Positions 51,822-59,419 of a DNA stretch of 64,000 nt are shown piece after piece (within the stretch, counting starts at the first letter, position 1; each line of letters begins with the position of its first letter). Under the pieces are notes generated by a model. It did no database searches, was not told where the DNA came from, and saw nothing but the letters and a program-made list of their open reading frames with translations. The translations under genes were made by a program, and so were the position numbers. The DNA lies in NCBI GenBank assembly GCA_016932835.1, contig JAFGCD010000057.1, positions 1 to 64,000 of the forward strand, in the 5' to 3' direction. Source of the DNA: Sedimentisphaerales bacterium (GTDB taxonomy: Bacteria; Planctomycetota; Phycisphaerae; Sedimentisphaerales; Anaerobacaceae).

Positions 51822-54338
51822 TTATCGGCGGTCGCCGCGCGGCTCGTCGCGTGGTTCATTGCGCAGCTCGTCGCGTGGCTCGCTTCGCCGGCGTTGTTCG
51901 AGGAGTTCTTCGAGCAGGCCCCTGATCTCGGACATCTGGTTGCGCAGTTCGTTCACCTCGCCGCGCAGCCGGTCCACTTCGCCTCCAATATCGCCTCTTT
52001 CACGCAGCCGGTCCTGACGAGGTATTTCCACCGGACGCTGCAGGGCTTCTCTTTGCTCGGCGAGGACATCGAGTTTCATGCGGAGATCGTGGGCGAGGTC
52101 CGGCTGGCCGTCGCCGATGTCTCTGAGCTTACGCTCGATCTCTTCAATTCGCTGCTCAATCTCGCGACGTTGCTGGATTCTTTCACGTCTTTCAACATCG
52201 GCATCGGCCGGCTCTCGCGGGCCTCTAATTTCACGGCCTCGCAGTTCCTCCTCGATTCGCTGCATCTGCCCGCCGATTTCACGCTGCTCGGCCATGAGTT
52301 GCTTGGCTTCGGGCCCTTCGCGGTGCTCGGTGAGTTCACGTTCGATTTTTTCGGCGCGCTCTTGCAGTTCTCGGCGGTGCTGCATGAGTTCGCGGATTTC
52401 CGGGTTGGCTGTCTCTTGCGAACCTCGTGCCTGCCGAGCCCGCAGTTCCTGTTCGACCTTGCGAATCTGGTCGCCGATTTCACGCTGCTTGGCGTGTAAC
52501 TGGTCGGCTTCGGGGTGGTCCGGGTGTTCGGCGAGTTCACGTTCGATTTGGTCGGCGTGGGCGACTAATCCTCGGAGGTGCTCCATGAGTTCGCGTGTTT
52601 CCGGCGAGACCTCACGCTCACGCCGTACTTGCAATGGCCGGTCGCCGCCTTTGATTTCGGCGTCTAATCGCCGCAGCTTGCCGTTGAGTTCTTCGATTTT
52701 CGCCTCGATCTCTTTTCTTTCCGGGTGGCCATCGCCGAGCCTGGCGTGTTTGCTCTTGAGCTCGCCGATATGACGGACTATCTCTTCCCGCTTGGCGAGA
52801 AGCTCGCGTCTTTCGGGATTCATCTCGCCGGATTGCTGCAGTTCTGCATTGACCTTTCGTAATTGCTGGTTGACCTCGCGCAGCCTCGCGTCCATTTCCT
52901 TTCTCTCAGGATGATCTTCGCCCAGCCCTTTCATTTCTCTCTTGATATTCTGGAGCATCTCCTGAAGTTCACGTTGATGCGCTATCAACTCCCTGCGGCG
53001 CGGGTCGGCAAGCCTTTTTTCCTCGGAGACGCCTCTGTCGCGTTCTATGTTACGGGTATCGCGTTTTATCTCGGCTAATTGTTCACGGATTTCGCGAAGT
53101 TCGGCTCGAAGATCCCGCATCCTTTCGCTGTCGTCTTTCGGCAGCTCTCTTATCTCTGATTCGATTTCCTTCGCTCGCCTCTGCAGCTGCTGTGCGTGTT
53201 CTTCTCTCTCGCGTATTTCCTCCTTGTGCACTCTTTCGGGTAAGGATTCACCTCGACCGATTTGCCTTGCTTCCTCGGCCTGTGCCGAACGAGGCTGGAC
53301 CAACGCCAGGGCGACAATAAGCAGCCCCGCGGCGACGGCGGCGAGCATGGCCCACTTTCTTCCGATGCGAGGACTTGCGGATTTGTGGGCTACGATTCGG
53401 CGTATGCGCGAGGCGAGGTGCCTGCCGCTCGGAAGGATCGTCGGCGCCAGCGTCATCTGCGGCTGGGGGACCATATCCAGCAGCAAGCTGGCGTAACCGG
53501 TGTTGGATGGGGCCGTTTCGAGCGCCCAGTCGTCGCAGGCGTGTTCGCTCAGTGAAAGCAGCCGTCTTCGCCCCGCCCACAGCAGCGGGTGCCACGGAAA
53601 GACGCAGATTAGCGTCTCTGCAAACAGTGCCGTGATGTGGTCCCGGCGGCGAAGGTGAGCAAGTTCGTGGCGAAAGAGGCTCGGCCAGTCGCAGTTATCT
53701 TTCGGATTCGCCGGGATCAGCAGGGCCGGACGCTTGCTCCAGCACCAGATCAACGGGCTGCGAACGCCAGGTGCGGCGCGGAGTTCGATTGGTCGTTCTA
53801 TGTTGAGATTTTCCGCTGCGTTGCAGAGGGCCTGGTGTATGGGGCCTGAGTCTATCAACGTTGTCTTTCGCAGCATTTTCCTGCCGAGCAGAAAGCTCCT
53901 TACCAGCTTGGCAAACATTGCCAGCGAGACGAGCAGGTAGAGTCCCGTCACGAGCCTCCTCCATGGTATTTGAATCGCTGCTGCAGCAGGTGACTCCGCA
54001 CTTTGCGCCGTTGCAGGGGGTGCGATGTAGTCTGTTGCCGCAGCCTCGTACCGGACCGCCGGGGCAACGATTAAATCCGACATAATTGTGCTGCCGGCTG
54101 TCGATACCGCGGACGCCGGCGATTCGGGAGCGAGAATTCCGACATCGTAATGCCGGACCAGAACGGCCGTCACAGGGGCGAGTATTGCGCCGATCATCGC
54201 CAGAAGCAAAATGCTGTGCGCGCGGGCGGCATTTCGCCGGAAGACAGCAGAGGCGAGCAAGCCAACAGCCAGACACAAGGTTGCATAAGAAACCGATGCC
54301 GTCGTGAAGACCGTATTGAACAAAAATCTGCTAATCAT
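51822..54338 (-). CDS. M56 (BlaR1/MecR1-type) membrane metallopeptidase with long coiled-coil tail
   Basis: An 838-residue protein. Membrane helices lie near residues 10-33, 42-62, 128-150 and 328-348. The zinc site is LFRHELAHLRRRDH (HELAH at 224-228) with a downstream Glu in SLSEHACDDWAL, as in BlaR1/MecR1. In place of the beta-lactam-binding sensor domain there is a tail of about 480 residues (355-838) made almost entirely of Glu, Arg, Lys, Gln and Leu heptad-like repeats, so it is probably a long coiled coil outside the membrane. It overlaps blaI by 8 bases and GGAG lies 7 bases before its ATG. It probably cleaves or triggers loss of the BlaI-type repressor on envelope stress (inference). 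Confidence 0.85.
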   Translation of the reverse strand: MISRFLFNTVFTTASVSYATLCLAVGLLASAVFRRNAARAHSILLLAMIGAILAPVTAVLVRHYDVGILAPESPASAVSTAGSTIMSDLIVAPAVRYEAAATDYIAPPATAQSAESPAAAAIQIPWRRLVTGLYLLVSLAMFAKLVRSFLLGRKMLRKTTLIDSGPIHQALCNAAENLNIERPIELRAAPGVRSPLIWCWSKRPALLIPANPKDNCDWPSLFRHELAHLRRRDHITALFAETLICVFPWHPLLWAGRRRLLSLSEHACDDWALETAPSNTGYASLLLDMVPQPQMTLAPTILPSGRHLASRIRRIVAHKSASPRIGRKWAMLAAVAAGLLIVALALVQPRSAQAEEARQIGRGESLPERVHKEEIREREEHAQQLQRRAKEIESEIRELPKDDSERMRDLRAELREIREQLAEIKRDTRNIERDRGVSEEKRLADPRRRELIAHQRELQEMLQNIKREMKGLGEDHPERKEMDARLREVNQQLRKVNAELQQSGEMNPERRELLAKREEIVRHIGELKSKHARLGDGHPERKEIEAKIEELNGKLRRLDAEIKGGDRPLQVRREREVSPETRELMEHLRGLVAHADQIERELAEHPDHPEADQLHAKQREIGDQIRKVEQELRARQARGSQETANPEIRELMQHRRELQERAEKIERELTEHREGPEAKQLMAEQREIGGQMQRIEEELRGREIRGPREPADADVERRERIQQRREIEQRIEEIERKLRDIGDGQPDLAHDLRMKLDVLAEQREALQRPVEIPRQDRLRERGDIGGEVDRLRGEVNELRNQMSEIRGLLEELLEQRRRSEPRDELRNEPRDEPRGDRR

Positions 54339-54726
54339 TTCGCTTCTCCTTTCGCTCTTGATCGATCATTTGTTTGAGTGTTTTCAGGTCGGCGTCGTCC
54401 AGGTCTGTTTCGCGTATCAGGTGCTGAAACATCAAAACGGGGTCGCCGTTGAATACGTGCTTAATGAATCTCTTGAGAGATTTTGCCCCTGCCTGGAGGC
54501 GTGTGCTGGTCGGAATGTAGATATACGATTTGCCTTCTGTTTCGTGTGTAAGCCAGCCTGTCTTTTCCAGCTTTTGCAGGGTAGTCAGTACGGTTGTATA
54601 CGCGAGTTTCTTCTTTCGGGCGAGTCGGTGTCTGACTTCGTGGACGTTTGCACGTCCGAGCTGCCAGATAATTTCGAGAACAGCACGCTGAAGCTCGCCA
54701 AGCTCGGTTAGTGGTTTGTCGCTCAT
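54331..54726 (-). CDS. BlaI/MecI/CopY-family transcriptional repressor
   Basis: A 131-residue winged-helix protein: LTELGELQRAVLEIIWQLGRANVHEVRHRLARKKKLAYTTVLTTLQKLEKTGWLTHE is the DNA-binding domain, and the helical C-terminal part forms the dimer. This family represses its own operon and is inactivated by the partner M56 peptidase, whose gene overlaps by 8 bases. Two operator boxes of the BlaI type lie in its promoter. GGAG is 9 bases before the ATG. The regulated genes beyond this pair are unknown. Confidence 0.93.
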   Translation of the reverse strand: MSDKPLTELGELQRAVLEIIWQLGRANVHEVRHRLARKKKLAYTTVLTTLQKLEKTGWLTHETEGKSYIYIPTSTRLQAGAKSLKRFIKHVFNGDPVLMFQHLIRETDLDDADLKTLKQMIDQERKEKRND

Positions 54727-54762
54727 GGCTGTATTCTCCGAGTATCGGGTTTCCTTGAACGC

Positions 54763-54794
54763 TACTATATTACAAAGTACTATGAAGCGTAGTA
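54763..54794. promoter_or_regulatory. Two BlaI-type operator boxes
   Basis: TACTATGAAGCGTAGTA (54778-54794) and TACTATATTACAAAGTA (54763-54779) are 17-base inverted repeats close to the classical BlaI box TACTACATATGTAGTA, and they share two bases. The first fills the promoter spacer; the second covers the -10 box and the transcript start. This position suits self-repression by the BlaI-like protein. Confidence 0.65.
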
Positions 54795-54802
54795 GATGTC
54801 AA
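54774..54802 (-). promoter_or_regulatory. Promoter of the blaI-M56 operon
   Basis: On the minus strand a perfect TTGACA (54802-54797) and a weak TACTTT (54779-54774) are 17 bases apart. A poor -10 box with a strong -35 box is common in repressed promoters. The rest of the gap up to 54974 is GC-rich, with no gene seen. Confidence 0.55.
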
Positions 54803-54974
54803 TAAGAAAATTTAGACTTTTTGATTTTTTTTCGGTTGCGGCTCGGCTCCCCGCCCCCGGCCCTGAAACAGGGCGTTTGGCGGGCTGTTTTGGGGGGCGT
54901 AGAAGGTGTTCGGTTTCGGCATCGCCGGGCCCGCGCAGGTTGGGCTTAGACTCCGGAACCGTGTTTCTACACGC

Positions 54975-55005
54975 AAAAAAAGGCCGGCAACTTGAGTTTG
55001 CCGGC
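54975..55005 (-). terminator. Rho-independent terminator of the EF-G-like gene
   Basis: On the minus strand a perfect 8-base stem (GCCGGCAA / TTGCCGGC) with a 7-base loop is followed by CTTTTTTT. It begins 24 bases after the stop codon of the EF-G-like gene. Confidence 0.88.
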
Positions 55006-55029
55006 TCTTCAAAGGGCGGATTTGCGGGT

Positions 55030-57063
55030 TTAGTCGTCTTCTTTTTTCTTCTGTGCGTACTGCGCGATGACGGCCTGCTGTACGTTCGGCGGGACAAGCT
55101 CGTAATGACTCAACGTCATCGAGTAGCTGCCTCTGCCGCCGGTGACGCTCTTCAACTGGCTGTTGTATTGCTTGACCTCGGCCAGAGGAACCTGTGCCTT
55201 TATAGTCATGAAATTTCCGGCGAGCATGTCCTGACCTATGACACGGCCTCTTTTCGAAGCGAGATCCCCGGCAATATCTCCCATATTCTCCGCCGGAATC
55301 GTTACCTCCATATCGACAATCGGTTCAAGCAGAACCGGTTTGGCCTTCTGAAGTGCGTCCAGGAATGCGCCCTTGCCCGCCGCTCGAAACGCCACCTCCT
55401 TAGAATCGACGGGGTGATGCTTGCCGTCGTAGATCGAGACCTTGACATCCTGCAACGGAAATCCCGCGACTACGCCGGCCTGCATAATATCGTTGACGCC
55501 CTTGAGTATTGCCGGCTCGAACTGACCCGGAATCGAGCCGCCGAAAATGTCCCATGCAAAATCGAGCGGCGGATCGCTGTTGCGTTCGCCCGGCTCGACG
55601 CGAAGATAAACCTCGCCGAACTGACCGGCGCCGCCTGTCTGCTTCTTGTGGCGGTAGTGTCCTTCCGCCTTTGCAGTGATGGTCTCTTTGTACGGTATCT
55701 TTGGCTCTTTGGTGGTCACCGAGAGATTCGAACGGTTCTGCATTTTTTCCAGCATTATTCTCAAATGCAGATCGCCCATGCCGCTTGCGACGAGTTCTTT
55801 TGTCTGCTGGTCCCGGCTGGTCTTAAAGCACGGGTCCTCTTCGCACAACCGATCCAGGGCGGCCCCTATCTTCTGCTCGTCTCCTCTGGCCGCCGGCTCG
55901 ATGGCAAGCGAGAACATCGGTTCCGGAGTCGCGGGCAGTTCGAAGACGCCGGCCACTTTACCGTCGTGCACCAGATCATTAGTCTTGAGCTCCTCGACTT
56001 TTGCAAGCGTAACTATGTCTCCTGCGATTCCTGCGTCTATTTCCGATGTATCGGCGCCTTGCGATTTGAGAATATGGCCCGGCCTGATGCCCTTCTTCTC
56101 TGAATTTCGAAGCACGTTCGTGTCCGATTTGATGGTCCCGCTGAAAACTCGGATTGATGAATACTTCATGTTTGATCTTGGATCGAAGGCGACACGGAAT
56201 ACCAGTCCTGCCAAAGGTCCTGCCGCGTCAGCGGTCAACCGGGTGACAGTCTCGCCGTCTTTCAGTTCGGTCGGCACGGCCTGGTCCGGCGACGGAGTGT
56301 ATTTTGCAATCAGGTCGAGCAGTTCGGGGACTCCGGCTTCGGTCCGGGCGTTTGTGAAGACTATCGGGATAATCGTCTCGGCCTTGAGGGCCTTGACGAA
56401 TACGGATGCTATCTTGTCCGGAGAAATTTCTTCACCGCCGAGATAGGCTTCCATAAGTTCGTCGTCGGCTTCGATTACGCTTTCGATCAGTTCGGTATGA
56501 GCCTGCGCTACGTCCATGACAGGGGAATCGCCGGAGTCGTTTTCGATGCAGTCGATAACCGACGCCATGTCGGCGGCGGGAAGATTCGCGCAGCGGCATT
56601 GCGAGCCGAACGATTCCTGGATATTCTTCAGTAGATCTCCGAATGCGACATTATCCGCGTCGATTTTGTTGACCACAATAACTCTCGGCTTGTTTGCCTT
56701 TTTTGCCAGCTCGAATGTCTTTCTGGTGTTTGTTTCGATGCCCGAAGCGGCGCTGATTACGATCAGGGCGGTCTCAGCCGCCGGAATCGCTTTGATGGCA
56801 GGGCCGATGAAGTCGGGATAACCCGGCGTGTCGATTATGTTCAGCAGCTTCCCGGTGTGGCTGGCGTGTATGATTGAGGCTTGAATAGAGTGCTGATGAT
56901 CTTTTTCTTCATCGTAGAAGTCGCAGACGCTTGTTTTGTCGTCCACGCTTCCAAGACGATTCGTCGTGCCGGTAGTGTGGAGAAAAGCCTCTGCGAGCGA
57001 GGTCTTTCCGCTTCCTCCGTGCCCTAATAGTATGATATTGCGAATGTCGCCGGTCTTAGCCAC
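55030..57063 (-). CDS. Elongation factor G-like GTPase (EF-G2 type)
   Basis: A 677-residue translational GTPase. The G domain has GHGGSGKTSLAEAFL (G1), DTPGYPDFIGP (G3) and NKIDAD (G4). The following domains include the EF-G domain IV/V blocks KKQTGGAGQFGEVYLRVEP, VNDIMQAGVVAGFPLQDVKVSIYDG and SKRGRVIGQDM. The GHGGSGKT form of G1 and the shorter length mark it as the EF-G-like second paralogue seen in planctomycetes, actinobacteria and others, rather than the main fusA product, which should lie with rpsL/rpsG elsewhere. Such paralogues may act in ribosome recycling or rescue (family knowledge). It stands alone with its own promoter and terminator. Confidence 0.92.
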   Translation of the reverse strand: MAKTGDIRNIILLGHGGSGKTSLAEAFLHTTGTTNRLGSVDDKTSVCDFYDEEKDHQHSIQASIIHASHTGKLLNIIDTPGYPDFIGPAIKAIPAAETALIVISAASGIETNTRKTFELAKKANKPRVIVVNKIDADNVAFGDLLKNIQESFGSQCRCANLPAADMASVIDCIENDSGDSPVMDVAQAHTELIESVIEADDELMEAYLGGEEISPDKIASVFVKALKAETIIPIVFTNARTEAGVPELLDLIAKYTPSPDQAVPTELKDGETVTRLTADAAGPLAGLVFRVAFDPRSNMKYSSIRVFSGTIKSDTNVLRNSEKKGIRPGHILKSQGADTSEIDAGIAGDIVTLAKVEELKTNDLVHDGKVAGVFELPATPEPMFSLAIEPAARGDEQKIGAALDRLCEEDPCFKTSRDQQTKELVASGMGDLHLRIMLEKMQNRSNLSVTTKEPKIPYKETITAKAEGHYRHKKQTGGAGQFGEVYLRVEPGERNSDPPLDFAWDIFGGSIPGQFEPAILKGVNDIMQAGVVAGFPLQDVKVSIYDGKHHPVDSKEVAFRAAGKGAFLDALQKAKPVLLEPIVDMEVTIPAENMGDIAGDLASKRGRVIGQDMLAGNFMTIKAQVPLAEVKQYNSQLKSVTGGRGSYSMTLSHYELVPPNVQQAVIAQYAQKKKEDD

Positions 57064-57123
57064 TTTTCAGGTCTCCAAATAGCTTGTAAACGCGATTAGT
57101 TCCGATTTTATCCGAAATGTAGT

Positions 57124-57152
57124 ATAATATAGTCGCAATCGGCTCTCGGCAA
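57124..57152 (-). promoter_or_regulatory. Promoter of the EF-G-like gene
   Basis: On the minus strand TTGCCG (57152-57147) and TATTAT (57129-57124) are 17 bases apart, and the surrounding run is AT-rich. The transcript would start about 55 bases before the ATG at 57063. Confidence 0.6.
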
Positions 57153-57240
57153 GGAATATTTTCCCGGGTTTTTGTCTGTGGAGCACTGTGATTAGAACAA
57201 TAATAGGCCGGCATTTTTGAAGGTTGTGATATTTCACCCC

Positions 57241-58848
57241 ATGATCAGGCTGCGAGATATAATTCTGCCTTTCGACCACTCCGAAGATGCTCTGTATGCG
57301 ATTATTCTGGAACATCTGGACATATCGGCGGAGGAACTTGAGAGTTTTCGCTTGGTGCGAAGGTCGATTGACGCCAGGCGCAAAACCGGGGCGGTGAAGA
57401 TTGTCTATACGGTGGATGTCGAGCTGAGCGATGAGGAGGGCGTTGTTTCGAAAGCGGGTGCTGAGAGTGGAATTGTTCGCTCGCCGTGCATGGAGTATCG
57501 GATGCCGGCGGCTGGGCAGAAGGGGGCTTTGAGGCCTGTTGTTGTTGGCAGCGGGCCTTGCGGGCTGTTTGCAACTATTATTCTCGCTGAATTGGGTTTC
57601 AGACCTATCCTGATAGAAAGGGGCAGGAATGTCGGGGCGAGGGTAAGAGACGTTAGACGCTTTTGGACAGCCGGGCGACTCGATCCGGAATCCAATGTGC
57701 AGTTCGGTGAAGGCGGCGCCGGGACTTTCTCAGATGGAAAGCTGGCTTCACAGATCAAAGACAGAGCCAACAGATCGAGGAAAGTGCTCGAAGAATTCGT
57801 AAGGGCCGGTGCACCGGAGGAGATACTCTATGAGGCCAGACCGCACATAGGTACGGATAATCTTGTCAGAATAGTGAAGAACCTTCGTCGTCGAATCGAA
57901 TCGCTGGGCGGCGAAGTCCGGTTTGAGACAAAGCTGACACGCATTCGGATCAAGGCGGGCAGGGTCGTCGGGGCAGTTGTCAACGATGCGGACGAAATTG
58001 AAACCGACAGGATAGTCATCGCTCCGGGCCACAGCGCGCGAGATACGTTCGAGATGCTCAATCAGCTTGGAATACCTATGGAGCCGAAGGCTTTTTCGAT
58101 AGGTGTTCGTATCGAGCATCCTCAACGCGTGATAGACAAAGCCCGGTACGGCCGATTTGCCTCAGGGTCGCTTCTTCCTCCTGCCGAGTATAAGCTTGTA
58201 CACCATTGCAGGAACGGACGGTCCGCGTACACCTTTTGCATGTGTCCCGGCGGAGAGGTCATAGCCTCATCCTCCGAGGGGGAATCCGTGGTGACAAACG
58301 GGATGAGCCTGTATTCCAGAAACGGGGTCAATTGCAACAGCGGTCTGCTGGTGGGCGTGAATCCGGGCGACTTTGGATCTTCGAGCGTGCTGGCAGGGGT
58401 CGAATTCCAGAAAAAATGGGAGCGGAAGGCCTTTGAGCTTGGCGGGGGCAACTATTCTGCACCGGTTCAGCTTATGGGAGATTTCCTCGCCGGGCGGGCG
58501 TCTAAGTCGCTTGGGAATGTAGCTCCGTCTTACCGGCCTTGGATAACACCAAGCGATCTTTCCGGGTGTTTGCCGGATTATGTGGTCGCGACTTTGCGCG
58601 AAGCTATTGTGCAGATGGACAAGAAACTGAGAGGCTTGGCCATGAAGGATGCGGTGATGACGGGGGTGGAGACGAGGAGTTCTTCGCCCGTAAGGATAGT
58701 CCGTGATGACAGTTTCCAGAGTCCGTGCGTCAAAGGTTTATACCCGGCAGGGGAAGGCGCAGGATATGCAGGCGGCATAATCTCCGCCGCAGTCGATGGC
58801 ATCAAGGCGGCCGAAGCGATATGCAGCGCGACTTTGATTGCTGTATAG
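57241..58848 (+). CDS. FAD-dependent oxidoreductase of the COG2509 type
   Basis: A protein of about 535 residues; the ATG at 57241 is preferred, though a TTG at 57217 is in frame and neither has a strong ribosome-binding site. An N-terminal alpha/beta domain of about 90 residues comes first (IRLRDIILPFDHSEDALYAII). Then follow the FAD-binding VVGSGPCGLFATIILAELGF, NVQFGEGGAGTFSDGKL, a substrate domain, and PAGEGAGYAGGIISAAVDGIKAAEAI, which closes on FAD. This combination is the uncharacterised COG2509 dehydrogenase family, related to YtfE-independent BaiN/HI0933-like flavoproteins only distantly. Electron donor and substrate are unknown. It diverges from the EF-G-like gene. Confidence 0.85.
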   Translation: MIRLRDIILPFDHSEDALYAIILEHLDISAEELESFRLVRRSIDARRKTGAVKIVYTVDVELSDEEGVVSKAGAESGIVRSPCMEYRMPAAGQKGALRPVVVGSGPCGLFATIILAELGFRPILIERGRNVGARVRDVRRFWTAGRLDPESNVQFGEGGAGTFSDGKLASQIKDRANRSRKVLEEFVRAGAPEEILYEARPHIGTDNLVRIVKNLRRRIESLGGEVRFETKLTRIRIKAGRVVGAVVNDADEIETDRIVIAPGHSARDTFEMLNQLGIPMEPKAFSIGVRIEHPQRVIDKARYGRFASGSLLPPAEYKLVHHCRNGRSAYTFCMCPGGEVIASSSEGESVVTNGMSLYSRNGVNCNSGLLVGVNPGDFGSSSVLAGVEFQKKWERKAFELGGGNYSAPVQLMGDFLAGRASKSLGNVAPSYRPWITPSDLSGCLPDYVVATLREAIVQMDKKLRGLAMKDAVMTGVETRSSSPVRIVRDDSFQSPCVKGLYPAGEGAGYAGGIISAAVDGIKAAEAICSATLIAV

Positions 58849-58907
58849 CGAGGCCGAGCGTTGTCGTCGAATTCTCTGCCGGGGGTGAAGCGAGCCTGAT
58901 GTGGCGG

Positions 58908-59405
58908 CTAACCGGCGTTTATGACTGTGTGGATTCTGCGGTATTCCGGCAGCAGTGCCGCAGTTATCAGGCATTTGGTGCAGGGCCAGTGGAACAGGAT
59001 TTTCCGGTTCTGTTCCGAAACATCGTTGGGGGCGTATGGTCGGCGGATATACTGCTCGATGCAGCAGGGGGGGTAGCCGAAGAGGAAGCCTTCGAAGCGC
59101 TGGGTCTCGGCTGATTTGTCGATGGGCCTTTCGGAGAAACGCCGGCTGTAGAGTTCTATGCAGGCCGGACTGACACCGAAGACCGTCTCGATTACTTCTT
59201 TGCCTGTCTTTACGGTTCGTCGAATTTGGTCGGCCAGGAGACCCAATTCCGCAAGTCTGCCGAGACCGTAGTCGGCGAGGGGCTTTTCCCAGCGACTCAA
59301 GGGTTTGAGGCCGACGGCGGTAAGCGCGGCGAGATATGCAAGCTCAGGGTCGATTTGTTTCAAGGCCCTGATTGTACGTCGGGCCTCGTTAGATGCGATA
59401 TCCAA
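58908..59405 (-). CDS. Cys-rich hypothetical protein with FGYPPCC motif (DUF483-like)
   Basis: A 165-residue soluble protein starting at TTG, with AAGGA 8 bases upstream. The N-terminal 90 residues are helical. The C-terminal third has FEGFLFGYPPCCIEQYIRR and then FHWPCTKCLITAALLPEYR, giving a PPCC pair and a CxxC pair that could bind a metal or an iron-sulfur cluster. The FGYPPCC segment reminds me of the DUF483 family known mainly from archaea, but I cannot confirm it. It starts 14 bases after the stop of the CxxC/HxxxH module gene and is probably co-translated. Function unknown. Confidence 0.65.
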   Translation of the reverse strand: MDIASNEARRTIRALKQIDPELAYLAALTAVGLKPLSRWEKPLADYGLGRLAELGLLADQIRRTVKTGKEVIETVFGVSPACIELYSRRFSERPIDKSAETQRFEGFLFGYPPCCIEQYIRRPYAPNDVSEQNRKILFHWPCTKCLITAALLPEYRRIHTVINAG

Positions 59406-59419
59406 ACGAGCGGTCCTTT

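Noticed and set aside
54796-56103. A 435-codon open frame on the plus strand
   Set aside because: It lies opposite the EF-G-like gene, whose motifs are unmistakable, and its translation is low-complexity without family features.
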